Assembly: GCA_005502805.1 (NCBI GenBank) | Contig: SCMY01000002.1 | Location: 372,001 to 436,000, forward strand | Length of the DNA: 64,000 nt | Source: Rhizobiales bacterium 2SD | GTDB lineage: Bacteria; Pseudomonadota; Alphaproteobacteria; Rhizobiales; Beijerinckiaceae | Direction: 5' to 3' | Shown here: piece after piece, positions 1 to 8,182 of the stretch | How the letters are laid out: each line of letters opens with the position of its first letter | How positions within the stretch are numbered: position 1 is the first letter of the stretch | Program-made: the position numbers and the translations under genes | Notes under the pieces: model-generated | The model's database searches: none | Seen by the model: only the letters and a program-made list of their open reading frames with translations | Told to the model about the DNA's origin: nothing

Positions 1-157
1 CCGGCACGAACCCGACGGCATCCGGCCCGACTACCCCGCGCTGTTCGCCCAGCTCGATTCGCTGGGCTATGCCGGCTTCGTCGGCTGCGAGTACCGGCCG
101 CGCGCCGGCACGCTCGAAGGCCTCGGCTGGTTCTCGCCCTGGAAGAAGCAGGCGTGA
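1..157 (+). CDS. Hydroxypyruvate isomerase-like TIM-barrel protein, C-terminal end only
   Basis: An open frame runs from the window edge to a TGA at 155-157 and gives the last 51 residues of a protein. The tail contains [18 protein letters not shown] and later GCEYRPR and GLGW, which resemble the C-terminus of the hydroxypyruvate isomerase (Hyi/OtnI) family of xylose-isomerase-like TIM barrels. These enzymes interconvert hydroxypyruvate or related keto-acids with tartronate semialdehyde-type products in the cytosol. The stop overlaps the GTG of the following glucokinase gene, so the two are probably translationally coupled. The start and catalytic residues lie outside the window, so the exact substrate cannot be judged. 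Confidence 0.7.
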   Translation, partial: RHEPDGIRPDYPALFAQLDSLGYAGFVGCEYRPRAGTLEGLGWFSPWKKQA

Positions 158-1155
158 GCACGGGCTTCCCTCATCCGGTCCTGGTGGCCGATATCGGCGG
201 CACCAATTGCCGGCTCTCGCTGGTGCCGACGCCCGGCGCCCTGCATGAGCCACTGGCAAGGATCAGCACCGGCGCGCATCCGACCCCGGAAGCTGCGCTC
301 GGCTCGGTGCTGTCGACGCTGACGGTGAAGCCGCGCTCGGCGATCCTCGCCGTCGCTGGCCCGCTCGATGGCCGCAAGGCGCAGCTGACCAATGCCAGCT
401 GGCATTTCGATGGGCCGGAACTCGGCAAGGCGCTCGGCTTCGAGCAGGGCCTGCTGGTCAATGACTTCGAGGCGCTCGCCGCCTCGCTGGCGGTGCTCAG
501 GGATCGCGACCTCGTCAATCTCGTGCGCGGCAAGCCGGAACCGCAAGGCCCACGCCTCGTGCTCGGCCCCGGCACCGGCTTCGGCGCCGCCGCCCTGTTG
601 CGGCGCGGTGATACCGGCATGCTGGTGCCGACCGAATCCGGCCATATCGGCATCGGCCCGGAAGACCCGACCGAGGTGAAGCTCTGGCCGGCCCTGGCCG
701 AGGGCATTCCGCGCGTCACCATCGAGGAACTGCTCAGCGGCAACGGGCTCATCCGCCTCCACCGTGCGGTAATACGGCAATCCGACGTGGCGGAACCCGA
801 TGTCAGCGCCGCCGACGTCACCGCGCTCGCCCTCGACGGCAATCCCGGCGCGCTGATGGCGGTGGTCTGCTTCTGGCGGCTCCTGGCGCGCGTCGCCGGC
901 GATCTCGCTCTCGGCTTCAAGGCGACAGGCGGCGTCTATCTCGCCGGCGGCATCGCTCCGCGCATCCTGCCGCTCGCGGACAAGGCGACAATCCATGCCG
1001 TCTTCTGCGGCAAGCCCCCGGTCGAGGACCTCGCCGCCCGATTCGCGCTCCACGTGATCACCGCCGACGATCCCGCGGAGCAGGGTCTCGCTGCGATCGC
1101 CGCAGCGCCCGGCCGCTTCGGCCTCGACGATCCCACGCGCTTGTGGTTTGCCTGA
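154..1155 (+). CDS. glk: Glucokinase
   Basis: Cytosolic hexokinase of the ROK/Glk fold that phosphorylates glucose with ATP to glucose 6-phosphate. The 333-residue product is close to the usual 320-340 for bacterial Glk. Near the N-terminus [15 protein letters not shown] is the phosphate-1 motif, and [13 protein letters not shown] around residue 130 is the glucose/phosphate-2 region, followed by ESGHIG. The start is GTG at 154, which overlaps the stop of the preceding sugar-isomerase gene by four bases (GTGA). A short inverted repeat TGAGCG/CGCTCA spans the stop at 1153-1170 but has no adjoining T tract. Confidence 0.93.
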   Translation: MSTGFPHPVLVADIGGTNCRLSLVPTPGALHEPLARISTGAHPTPEAALGSVLSTLTVKPRSAILAVAGPLDGRKAQLTNASWHFDGPELGKALGFEQGLLVNDFEALAASLAVLRDRDLVNLVRGKPEPQGPRLVLGPGTGFGAAALLRRGDTGMLVPTESGHIGIGPEDPTEVKLWPALAEGIPRVTIEELLSGNGLIRLHRAVIRQSDVAEPDVSAADVTALALDGNPGALMAVVCFWRLLARVAGDLALGFKATGGVYLAGGIAPRILPLADKATIHAVFCGKPPVEDLAARFALHVITADDPAEQGLAAIAAAPGRFGLDDPTRLWFA

Positions 1156-1200
1156 GCGCTAACGCGCTCACCGCCCCCTTTTCGAAGACGATCCTTAGCC

Positions 1201-2247
1201 TTGCCCCAGCTCTACGGCATCCAGGTCCTGCGTGCGCTCGCGGCGCTGATGGTCGCGGTCCATCACGTCCAGGCCGATGCCGGCTTCCTCGCGGCACGGG
1301 CTGGCACCGCCTTCGCGCCCTCGCATGCCTTGCCCTGGACGGCTGGCGTCGACCTGTTCTTCGTCATCTCCGGCTTCATCATGGTGCATTCCTCGGCCGG
1401 GCTGTTCGGCCGGTCTGACGGCGCGCGCCTGTTCATCGCCCGGCGTGTCGCCCGGATCGTGCCGCTCTATTGGGCCGCGACCACGCTCTTCCTCGTCGTG
1501 CTCCTCGCCTCCCCGGCCCTGCTCAACTCCGGCGCGCCGAGCTTCGCCCAGATCGCCGCCTCCTATCTGTTCTGGCCGATGGCGAACGCCGCGGGCGAGC
1601 TGCAGCCGATCTATTCGCTCGGCTGGACGCTGAACTACGAGATGCTGTTCTACGCCCTGTTCGGCGTCGCTTTGCTCATGCCCGGATGGCTGGTCGTGCC
1701 GCTCGTGACCATCGCGCTTGCCGGCCTGGTCGGAGCGCAGGCGCTGGCGGGACCACTCCCCCTGCCCTTCGGCTTCTGGGGCCAGCCGATCGTGCTCGAA
1801 TTCGCAGCCGGCATGGCGGTCGGGCTGCTCCGCCAGAACGGCCTCAGGCTCGACGGCCGCCTGCGCTGGCTGATGGCAGCGGCCGGGATCGCCCTATTCG
1901 TGATCGCCTCCGGCGACGGCTGGGCCCAGACCTCCTGGGGCGCTGTCGCTCTGCGCGGGCCGGCAGCGCTGCTCCTCGTCACGGCCGCGGCCTGCGGGCG
2001 CAACGTCACCGCCCCTTCGGCGCTGGTACGCTCCCTGGCGGTTCTGGGCGACGCCTCCTATGCGCTCTACCTCGTCCACCCCTTCGCGATGCGGGCTTTG
2101 CGCGAGGTCTTCGCACGTCTCGCACCAAGCGCGACCGGCCTCTTCATCGTGCTGGCGCTGGTCGCGGCCGTGCTCGCGGCACTCGCGGTCTACCACTGGT
2201 TCGAGCGGCCGATGACCAGGGTGCTGCGACGAGCTTTGCAGGCCTGA
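1201..2247 (+). CDS. Acyltransferase 3 family membrane protein
   Basis: Integral membrane O-acyltransferase (OafA/YrhL/Acyl_transf_3 family) of 348 residues, which would transfer acetyl or other acyl groups to a sugar of a surface polysaccharide or glycolipid. The start is TTG at 1201; the first residues, YGIQVLRALAALMVAVHH, are the canonical opening with the family's early catalytic His. GVDLFFVISGFIM at about residue 55 is the second family signature. About ten hydrophobic segments follow, and the end FERPMTRVLRR is typical of the family. No glycan locus is adjacent, so the acceptor is unknown. It follows glk by 45 bp and may be cotranscribed. Confidence 0.88.
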   Translation: MPQLYGIQVLRALAALMVAVHHVQADAGFLAARAGTAFAPSHALPWTAGVDLFFVISGFIMVHSSAGLFGRSDGARLFIARRVARIVPLYWAATTLFLVVLLASPALLNSGAPSFAQIAASYLFWPMANAAGELQPIYSLGWTLNYEMLFYALFGVALLMPGWLVVPLVTIALAGLVGAQALAGPLPLPFGFWGQPIVLEFAAGMAVGLLRQNGLRLDGRLRWLMAAAGIALFVIASGDGWAQTSWGAVALRGPAALLLVTAAACGRNVTAPSALVRSLAVLGDASYALYLVHPFAMRALREVFARLAPSATGLFIVLALVAAVLAALAVYHWFERPMTRVLRRALQA

Positions 2248-2263
2248 GCGGGACGCCCCCTTC

Positions 2264-2399
2264 CCTTCTCCCTTGCGGGAGAAGGTGGCCCAAAGGGCCG
2301 GATGAGGGGTCGCTCAGCTCTGGAAGGTTCGGGCTGCTGGGTAAGCGATCAGCGTCGCGAGACCTCTCACCCTAACCCTCTCCCGCAAGGGGAGAGGGG
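2264..2399. repeat. Two-hairpin intergenic repeat, family B copy 1
   Basis: The gap between two convergent genes holds two hairpins. The first is CCTTCTCCC/GGGAGAAGG (2264-2285, loop TTGC). The second is CCCTCTCCC/GGGGAGAGGG (2376-2398, loop GCAA). The central part is less structured. A related arrangement occurs at 4698-4830. This style of G/C-rich mosaic repeat is common between Rhizobiales genes. It probably stops transcription from both sides, though no T run is present. Confidence 0.75.
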
Positions 2400-2411
2400 A
2401 CAGGTCGCGTC

Positions 2412-2768
2412 CTACTTCTTCAGCCGCATCCCCTTCAGCGACTGCCCGACCACGCCGCCATCGCGCCGGCGCTCGGGCCGCTTGGCGACGATCGTCTCGA
2501 CATGCTCTTGCTGCGGGAAATAGCCGCGCTCCAGCACTTCGAGCGTATACTCCTCATAGGTCAGGCCGAGCGCCTCAGCCCGTTCCTGTCGCCTGAGCGC
2601 GATCTCGCGCGGCTTCTTCCAGGCCTTGCGATGGGCGAAGCGCCAGTCGAAAGTGCGGCCGATCTCGCCCTTGCCAAGTTCCGATTTGCGCTTCTTCTCT
2701 ACGAGTGGCGGGCCGCCATTGTCGCCGATGCGGGCGATACGAGGCTTGCGCAGGGCCGGCTGCTTCAT
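2412..2768 (-). CDS. Conserved hypothetical small basic protein (IGDNGGPPL motif)
   Basis: A 118-residue, strongly basic protein with no recognisable catalytic domain. The N-terminus has RIGDNGGPPL, a short signature also seen in various small alphaproteobacterial proteins. The centre, FDWRFAHRKAWKKPREIALRRQERAEALGL, is rich in Arg/Lys and Trp, and LTYEEYTLEVLERGYF resembles a helix in other conserved Rhizobiales hypotheticals. Basic charge and small size would fit nucleic-acid binding, but I see no classical helix-turn-helix. The ATG at 2768 is preceded directly by a cluster of ATCTCAT half-sites, so the gene is probably tightly regulated, possibly by its own product. It is divergent from the ABC-F gene. 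Confidence 0.7.
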   Translation of the reverse strand: MKQPALRKPRIARIGDNGGPPLVEKKRKSELGKGEIGRTFDWRFAHRKAWKKPREIALRRQERAEALGLTYEEYTLEVLERGYFPQQEHVETIVAKRPERRRDGGVVGQSLKGMRLKK

Positions 2769-2774
2769 CGTATC

Positions 2775-2805
2775 ATCTCATATGAGATACAAAACGTATC
2801 TCATA
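2775..2805. promoter_or_regulatory. Operator-like cluster of ATCTCATA half-sites between divergent genes
   Basis: ATCTCATATGAGAT (2775-2788) is a perfect 14-bp palindrome. The right half continues as TGAGATAC (2783-2790), which pairs with GTATCTCA (2796-2803) across AAAAC. The result is three alternating copies of the half-site ATCTCATA/ATGAGATA in about 31 bp. It starts 6 bp upstream of the minus-strand ATG at 2768 and lies in the leader of the plus-strand ABC-F gene. This spacing suits a dimeric repressor binding cooperatively. The regulator is unknown. Confidence 0.6.
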
Positions 2806-2878
2806 GTGGATCAAGCTAGATCACCATGCAAGCCCCCACATGGTGACAGCAGCGCCGCCGCAGTCTATCCCGCCCGCC

Positions 2879-4687
2879 ATGGCTCCTCTGCTTCATCTTC
2901 GCGACGTCGCGCTCACCTTCGGCGGCCAGCCGCTGCTGGAATCCGCCGAGATCGCCGTCTCGGCCGGCGAGAAGGTCTGCCTCGTCGGGCGCAACGGCTC
3001 GGGCAAGTCGACGCTGCTCAAGATCGCCGCCGGCCTGATCGAGCCCGACAGCGCCGAGCGCTTCCTCCAGCCAGGCGTCACAGTCCGTTATCTGCCGCAG
3101 GAGCCCGACTTCACGGGGTTTGCAACCTCGCTCGCCTATGTCGAGGCTGGCCTTGGACCGGGCGACGATCCCTATCGCGCCCGCTATCTCGTCGAAGAGC
3201 TCGGACTCACCGGCGAGGAGGATCCGCAGGCGATGTCCGGCGGCGAATCCCGCCGCGCCGCGCTGGCCCGCGTGCTGGCGCCCGAGCCTGACATCCTGCT
3301 GCTCGACGAGCCGACCAACCATCTCGACTTGCCGGTGATCGAATGGCTGGAAGCGGAGCTGAAATCGCTGCGCTCGGCCATGGTGCTGATCAGCCACGAC
3401 CGCCGCTTCCTCAGCAATCTCTCGCGTGCCACGATCTGGCTCGACCGCGGCCAGACCCGCCGGGTCGAGCGCGGCTTTGGCGAGTTCGAGGCCTGGCGCG
3501 ACGAAGTGTTGGCGCAGGAGGAGCTCGACCGCCACAAGCTCGACCGCAAGATCGCCCGCGAGGAGGACTGGCTGCGCTATGGCGTCAGCGCCCGGCGCAC
3601 CCGCAACCAGCGCCGCCTCGGCGAACTGCACGCTTTGCGCGATCAGCGTCGCACCGCCCGCAAGGCCGTCGGCACCGTCAAACTGGAGGCCAGTGAGGCG
3701 CAGTCCTCCGGTAAGCTGGTGGTCGAGGCGGTCGGCATTACGAAGAGCTATGGCGACCGGCCGATCGTCAAACCGCTCTCGCTGCGCATCGCCCGCGGCG
3801 ACCGGATCGGCATCGTCGGGCCCAACGGCGCCGGCAAGACCACGCTGATCAACCTGCTCACCGGCGCGCTCAAGCCCGATGCCGGCACGGTCAAGCTCGG
3901 CACGGCGCTGGAGATGGTGACGCTCGACCAGAGTCGGGAAAGCCTCGATCCGGCGACGCCGCTCGGCGATGTCCTGACCGGCGGCGGCAGCGACCAGGTC
4001 ATGGTCGGCGGCGAGCCGCGGCATGTCGTCAGCTATATGAAGGACTTCCTGTTCCAGCCATTGCAGCGCGGCACTGCGGTCGGCGCCCTCTCCGGCGGCG
4101 AGCGCGGCCGGCTGATGCTGGCGCGGGCGCTGGCCAAGCCGTCGAACTTACTGGTGCTGGACGAGCCGACCAACGACCTCGACATCGAGACGCTCGACCT
4201 CTTGCAGGAACTCGTCGCCGACTATGCCGGCACGGTCCTGCTCGTCAGCCACGACCGCGACTTCCTCGACCGCACGGTCTCCTCGGTGCTGATCTCGGAT
4301 GGCGACGGCGTCTGGACCGAGTTCGCCGGCGGCTATTCCGACATGCTGGCCCAGCGCGGCCGCGGCGTCGGCGCGAGGAGCAAGGCCGTCCCTGAGAAGC
4401 AGGCGTCGGAAGCGTCTCCGAAAGCGGCAGCGGCACCGGCAAGCGCTTCAAAGCGCAAACTCTCCTTCAACGAGAAGCACGCGCTGGAGACCTTGCCGAA
4501 GAAGCTCGACGCGCTGCAGGCCGAGGCCGGCAAGCTCAACGCAGCGCTGGCCGGCGATCTCTATACCCGCGATCCCAAGCTCTTCGCCAAGGCGACGGCA
4601 AGGCTCGACGAAGTCACCCGCGAGATCGCCGAGGCGGAGGAGCGCTGGCTCGAGCTGGAGATGCTGCGCGAGGAGATCGGGGCGTAA
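2879..4687 (+). CDS. ABC-F family ATPase (Uup-like)
   Basis: Soluble ATPase with two ABC domains and no membrane segments, as in ABC-F proteins, which act on ribosomes (Uup also affects DNA stability). Walker A motifs are GRNGSGKST in the first half and GPNGAGKTT in the second. Signature motifs are SGGESRR and SGGERGR. The Walker B motifs, both ending LLDEPTN or LDEPTND, each precede SHDR. The C-terminus from about residue 530 (KLSFNEKHALETLPKKL onward) is the coiled-coil Uup-type tail. An in-frame ATG lies at 2840, but 2879 gives the family-like start MAPLLHLRDVALTF. The gene is divergent from a small basic protein. Confidence 0.9.
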   Translation: MAPLLHLRDVALTFGGQPLLESAEIAVSAGEKVCLVGRNGSGKSTLLKIAAGLIEPDSAERFLQPGVTVRYLPQEPDFTGFATSLAYVEAGLGPGDDPYRARYLVEELGLTGEEDPQAMSGGESRRAALARVLAPEPDILLLDEPTNHLDLPVIEWLEAELKSLRSAMVLISHDRRFLSNLSRATIWLDRGQTRRVERGFGEFEAWRDEVLAQEELDRHKLDRKIAREEDWLRYGVSARRTRNQRRLGELHALRDQRRTARKAVGTVKLEASEAQSSGKLVVEAVGITKSYGDRPIVKPLSLRIARGDRIGIVGPNGAGKTTLINLLTGALKPDAGTVKLGTALEMVTLDQSRESLDPATPLGDVLTGGGSDQVMVGGEPRHVVSYMKDFLFQPLQRGTAVGALSGGERGRLMLARALAKPSNLLVLDEPTNDLDIETLDLLQELVADYAGTVLLVSHDRDFLDRTVSSVLISDGDGVWTEFAGGYSDMLAQRGRGVGARSKAVPEKQASEASPKAAAAPASASKRKLSFNEKHALETLPKKLDALQAEAGKLNAALAGDLYTRDPKLFAKATARLDEVTREIAEAEERWLELEMLREEIGA

Positions 4688-4697
4688 GGCGCGGGGA

Positions 4698-4830
4698 CCC
4701 CCTCTCCCGGATAGGAGAGGGGCAGGGGTGCGGGATCGCCGCTGATTATTTGGACGAGGCGGCTGCCGCCGCGCCTTCTGCGGCTAGGGCAGGCCCTCAT
4801 CCCTGCCCTTCTCCCACACGGGAGAAGGGT
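4698..4830. repeat. Two-hairpin intergenic repeat, family B copy 2
   Basis: Two hairpins flank a variable centre: CCCCTCTCC/GGAGAGGGG (4699-4722) and CCCTTCTCCC/GGGAGAAGGG (4806-4829, loop ACAC). Both stems closely match those at 2264-2399, but here the order is swapped. The element lies just after the ABC-F stop and may end its transcript. The rest of the gap up to 4977 shows no further gene. Confidence 0.7.
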
Positions 4831-4977
4831 TCCCCGCGCTCGTCATCCGGCATTCCGCCCGAGATGACGCTCCCAGCCCATACAATTCCGCTATCCGGCC
4901 AATCGCGAAAGCGTATTTATCCCGCCGGCCAAATCGTCCCACAGTCGGCGGGCAAACAGAATCCTCGAGGAAGCACC

Positions 4978-5724
4978 ATGAGATTGAAGGGCAAGACGGC
5001 GCTGATCACCGGCGCGGCGCAGGGCTTTGGCCTCGGCATCGCCGAGACCTTCGTGCGCGAGGGCGCGCGGGTCGCAGTGCTCGACATCAACGGCGACAAG
5101 GCCCGCGAGGCCGCCAAGGCAATCGGGCGCAAGGCCTTCGCCGTCGCCTGCGACGTCGGCAAGGCGAAAAGCGTCGATGCCGCCGTGGCCAAGGTAATCA
5201 AGCGCTTCGAACGGCTCGACATCGTCGTCAACAATGCCGGCATCAGCCATCGCAACCAGCCGATGCTGGACATCACCGAGGCCGAATTCGACCGCGTCTT
5301 CGACGTCAACGTGAAGTCGATCTTCCTGATGGCCAAGGCGACGGTGCCGCATTTCCGCGAGCATGGCGGCGGCGTCATCCTCAATATCGGCTCGACCGCC
5401 GGCATACGCCCCCGCCCCGGCTTGACCTGGTACAATGGCTCGAAGGGCGCCGCGAACCTGCTCTCGAAGTCGATGGCGGTCGAGCTGGCGCCGGACAAGA
5501 TCCGCGTCAATGCCATCGCCCCCGTCGCCGGCGAGACGCCGCTGCTCGCGACCTTCATGGGCGAGGACACGCCGGAGAAGCGCAAGGCCTTCACCGCGAC
5601 GATCCCCTGGGGACGCTTCTCGACGCCGCAGGACATCGCCAATGCCGCGCTGTTCCTCTGCTCGGACGAGTCCGAGATGGTGACCGGTTCGGTGCTGGCG
5701 GTCGACGGCGGCCGCTGCGTCTAG
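4978..5724 (+). CDS. SDR family oxidoreductase
   Basis: Classical short-chain dehydrogenase/reductase of 248 residues, a cytosolic NAD(P)-dependent alcohol/ketone oxidoreductase. The cofactor motif TGAAQGFGLGIAE is at about residue 12. NNAG is at about residue 88, the catalytic Ser is in NIGSTAG, and the catalytic Tyr-Lys pair is in YNGSKG. The C-terminus VTGSVLAVDGGRCV is typical. The start is ATG 4978, after the Shine-Dalgarno CGAGGAAG; the open frame extends further 5' without a family match. Asp at the end of beta-2 (VLDINGD) suggests NAD preference. Neighbours do not reveal the substrate. Confidence 0.9.
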   Translation: MRLKGKTALITGAAQGFGLGIAETFVREGARVAVLDINGDKAREAAKAIGRKAFAVACDVGKAKSVDAAVAKVIKRFERLDIVVNNAGISHRNQPMLDITEAEFDRVFDVNVKSIFLMAKATVPHFREHGGGVILNIGSTAGIRPRPGLTWYNGSKGAANLLSKSMAVELAPDKIRVNAIAPVAGETPLLATFMGEDTPEKRKAFTATIPWGRFSTPQDIANAALFLCSDESEMVTGSVLAVDGGRCV

Positions 5725-5730
5725 GGAACA

Positions 5731-5834
5731 CGTCATGCTCGGGCTTGACCCGAGCATCTCTTGCCGGAGGAGGCTCCAGCGTCTTCTCGTCCAGAGTTTC
5801 TCGGGTCTGCGCTTCGCTTCGCCCGAGAATGACG
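5731..5834. repeat. Double-palindrome intergenic repeat, family A copy 1
   Basis: A 104-bp element bounded by CGTCAT and its complement ATGACG. It contains one hairpin TGCTCGGG/CCCGAGCA and a second TTCTCGGG/CCCGAGAA with a longer loop. It occupies nearly all of the 111-bp gap between a plus-strand SDR and a minus-strand phosphoesterase. Related copies are at 36452-36558 (inverted) and 38511-38617. Size and architecture resemble the RIME elements known from Rhizobium; that identity is inferred. Confidence 0.85.
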
Positions 5835-5835
5835 G

Positions 5836-6735
5836 CTAGACGATGCCCCCACCCGTCAGCGGCATCAGCTGCAATTGCTTGACCGTGCCGTCGAGATCGA
5901 AGGCACGGCGCTCTAGGCTGATATGAGGGGCCGAGGGCGGTCCCTCGATGCGCAGCAGATGCCAGCAGGCGAGCTCGCCATGGCCGCCGCGCGGGCCGAT
6001 CGAGGCCGAGGGCACGCCGACGATCGGCACGTCATGACCCTGGCCCGGCCGCCAGGCCAGCGAGAAGCGGTGATTATGACCGTGCAGGACGAGCTCCGCC
6101 CCCACCCGGTGCAGCATCGCCTCGAAAGCATCGGCATCGACCAGCTCGCGCGTGCGCCTGGCGCCACCGACATAGGGCGGATGGTGGATCAGCACGACAC
6201 GGATCAGCCCATCGGCCTTGGCTTGCATCAGCAGCTTCTCGGTGACGGCGATCTGGGCCGAACCGACACGCCCGGTCGCCATCAGCGGCAGGGTCGGGAT
6301 CCCGGTATTCATCCCGATCAGTGCGACCGGGCCGCGCTGGCGATACCAGGGATAGCCGGCTTCGCCATCATCGCTGGCGCACCAGGGGGCGAGCTCCTGC
6401 GACAACGCAGCGAGCGATGAGCGCGTATAGCAATCGTGATTGCCCGGCACGAAGCTGACGGCGTCGCGCGGGCCGAGTGTGTCGAGGAAAGAGAGCGCCG
6501 TCTTGAATTCGGTCGGCAGGCCGATATGCGAGACATCGCCGGTGCAGGCGATGTGGTCGGGCTTCTGCGCCAGGATGTCGGCGACGACCAGCCCGAGGAT
6601 TTCCATGTCATGGGCATGGCGGCGCTTGCGTCGCCAGTTGACATATCCGGTCGCGCGCTTGCCGATCAGCTCGCGCAGCGAGAACTTGGTCAGCGGCCCC
6701 AGATGCGGGTCGGAGAGATGCGCGAGCGTGAACAC
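5836..6735 (-). CDS. Calcineurin-like metallophosphoesterase
   Basis: Binuclear-metal phosphoesterase of 299 residues (Metallophos/CpdA-like fold). All family motifs are visible: LSDPHLG (D-x-H) at the N-terminus, TGDVSH (GD), GNHD at about residue 100, HHPP, and GHNH near residue 220. Members hydrolyse cyclic nucleotides, nucleotides, UDP-sugars or phospholipid headgroups; the sequence does not tell which. There is no signal peptide, so it is probably cytosolic. It is transcribed convergently with the SDR gene, and a repeat lies in the gap. Confidence 0.9.
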   Translation of the reverse strand: MFTLAHLSDPHLGPLTKFSLRELIGKRATGYVNWRRKRRHAHDMEILGLVVADILAQKPDHIACTGDVSHIGLPTEFKTALSFLDTLGPRDAVSFVPGNHDCYTRSSLAALSQELAPWCASDDGEAGYPWYRQRGPVALIGMNTGIPTLPLMATGRVGSAQIAVTEKLLMQAKADGLIRVVLIHHPPYVGGARRTRELVDADAFEAMLHRVGAELVLHGHNHRFSLAWRPGQGHDVPIVGVPSASIGPRGGHGELACWHLLRIEGPPSAPHISLERRAFDLDGTVKQLQLMPLTGGGIV

Positions 6736-6816
6736 GCTCCAGCGCTTGCCTTCAACGCCCGCGCCGCGTCAAGCATGACGATGGCGGCGGGCGAAGATGA
6801 CGCAGCCTTGAAAGGC

Positions 6817-6933
6817 TCAGTTGGCCGAGCCCATCAGCTCCGAGACGATGCGTGGGTCGGTCAGGGTGACAGCCGGCTTCCAGACGAAGCGGGGCTTGGC
6901 GTTCAGACGGGCAGTGATGAAGGCGAGAAGCAT
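6817..6933 (-). CDS. Small 38-residue ORF, function unknown
   Basis: An ATG at 6933-6931 opens a 38-codon frame ending in TGA at 6819-6817. Its product contains MLLAFITARLNAKPRFVWKP and ends in ELMGSAN. A good Shine-Dalgarno, GGGGAAA, lies a few bases before the ATG, which supports real translation. The first ten residues are hydrophobic and the middle is basic and aromatic. It lies downstream of an A/T-richer promoter-like stretch with two dyads (7009-7038) and is divergent from the Nudix gene. I know of no family for it. Confidence 0.5.
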   Translation of the reverse strand: MLLAFITARLNAKPRFVWKPAVTLTDPRIVSELMGSAN

Positions 6934-7008
6934 GGTAATTTCCCCAGCGGTAACGGCGTGAGCTTGTGATCCTCATATATGGCGCGTTTGTGTTATATCG
7001 AGAGGGCA

Positions 7009-7038
7009 AACAGAGTTCTGTTATGCACTCATTGCATA
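7009..7038. promoter_or_regulatory. Pair of dyads in the divergent small-ORF/Nudix promoter region
   Basis: Two adjoining inverted repeats: AACAGA-GT-TCTGTT (7009-7022) and TATGCA-CTCAT-TGCATA (7022-7038). They lie in the most A/T-rich part of the gap between the 38-aa ORF (minus) and the Nudix hydrolase (plus). Both arm pairs are perfect. They could be operator sites for an unknown regulator or part of the promoters. Confidence 0.45.
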
Positions 7039-7072
7039 GACAATTAACCCGGCAGCAGGATTTGCCTACATC

Positions 7073-7594
7073 GTGAGCAACGAGGACGGATCCGGCCCGC
7101 GCTCCGGCACATCGGGGATCGAACTGATGCCGCGCGGGCTGCGGCGGCTGGCAGGGAAGGCCTTGCACATCTATTTCCGCCTGCGCCGCGGCATGACGCT
7201 TGGCGTGCGCGCCGCCGTGCTGAACGAGGCCGGCGAGGTCCTGCTGGTGCGCCATACCTATACGCCCGGCTGGCACATGCCCGGCGGCGGCGTCGAGCCC
7301 AACGAGACGCTTGCCGACGCGCTCGCCAAGGAATTGCGCGAGGAAGCCAACATCGCGCTGACCGGTCCAGCCGCGCTGCACGGCATCTTCCTCAATCGCC
7401 ATACCTCTCCGCGCGACCATGTCGCTGTCTTCATCGTGCGCGCCTTCGCGCAGAGCGCGCCGAAGCAGCCGGATGTCGAGATCGCCGAGGCGCGCTTCTT
7501 CCCGCTCTCAGCCCTGCCAGAGACGACGACGCCCGGCACCCGCCGCCGGCTGGCAGAGATCGTCGAGGGAACCGCGCGACCGGACGAGTGGTGA
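7073..7594 (+). CDS. NUDIX hydrolase
   Basis: A 173-residue Nudix-fold pyrophosphohydrolase acting on nucleoside diphosphates linked to another moiety (NDP-sugars, NTPs, dinucleotides). The Nudix box G-x5-E-x7-REUxEE runs from GGGVEPNETL through AKELREEANI at about residues 80-105. The segment RLRRGMTLGVRAAVLN, which precedes the fold, is typical of a subgroup annotated only as Nudix domain proteins. The start is GTG at 7073. The 3' end lies 3 bp from the convergent cytochrome b561 gene. The exact substrate is not predictable. Confidence 0.9.
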   Translation: MSNEDGSGPRSGTSGIELMPRGLRRLAGKALHIYFRLRRGMTLGVRAAVLNEAGEVLLVRHTYTPGWHMPGGGVEPNETLADALAKELREEANIALTGPAALHGIFLNRHTSPRDHVAVFIVRAFAQSAPKQPDVEIAEARFFPLSALPETTTPGTRRRLAEIVEGTARPDEW

Positions 7595-7597
7595 GCC

Positions 7598-8182
7598 CTA
7601 TTTCAGCCCCGGCAGCATCCGGCGCAGCACGCCGTCCTTGCGGATGACATAGTGGAACAGCGCCGCACCGATATGCCCACAAGCCAGGAACGCCAACAGG
7701 ATGGCGAGCCAGCCATGGACGGCAAGCACGCGCTTGGCGGCCTCTTCATTGGGGGCAGCCAGTGCCGGCAGGTCGAACAGGTTGAACACCGTGAGCGACG
7801 GGAAGAGCGAGATGCCGATCCAGCCCAGCAATGGCACGATCAGCAACAGGCCGTAGAGCGCCCAGTGAACGAGATGCGAGGCGGCCTTCTGCCACCATTC
7901 CAGCGTCGGCTCGTCCGGCGGCGCGCCGTGCACCAGCCGATAGATCAGCCGACCGGCGCTGAGCCAGAGCATGGTGAACCCGAGCAGCTTGTGGGTGGAG
8001 TAGAGTGCATCGGTCAGCCCGTCCCAGATGTCGAGCGTGTTGCCGCGATAGCTCATGGCGAGCCCGAGCGGGATCATCACGAAGACGGCTGCGACAGTGA
8101 GCCAGTGCAGGGCCCGCGCCGTCGGACTGTAGACGGCGCCGCGACCCGCGCCGGGCGTTACCGGGTCATGTCCCTGCGTCAT
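7598..8182 (-). CDS. Cytochrome b561 family protein
   Basis: Four-helix inner-membrane di-heme b-type cytochrome of the CybB/YodB group (194 residues; family about 175-190), which passes electrons between quinol and acceptors in the membrane. Candidate heme-ligand His residues are in RALHWLTV (helix 1), YSTHKLLG (helix 2), HLVHWALYG (helix 3) and LAVHGWLA (helix 4), as expected for four axial ligands. The N-terminal 20 residues are polar and cytoplasmic. The 261-bp gap to ribA shows no FMN-riboswitch-like sequence or other gene. Confidence 0.92.
   Translation of the reverse strand: MTQGHDPVTPGAGRGAVYSPTARALHWLTVAAVFVMIPLGLAMSYRGNTLDIWDGLTDALYSTHKLLGFTMLWLSAGRLIYRLVHGAPPDEPTLEWWQKAASHLVHWALYGLLLIVPLLGWIGISLFPSLTVFNLFDLPALAAPNEEAAKRVLAVHGWLAILLAFLACGHIGAALFHYVIRKDGVLRRMLPGLK

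Noticed and set aside
1153..1170. Terminator after glk
   Set aside because: TGAGCG/CGCTCA is short, overlaps the stop codon, and no T tract follows the stem directly.
2816..4024. 402-aa minus-strand frame inside the ABC-F gene
   Set aside because: It is a shadow of a well-identified gene on the plus strand, with no recognisable domain.
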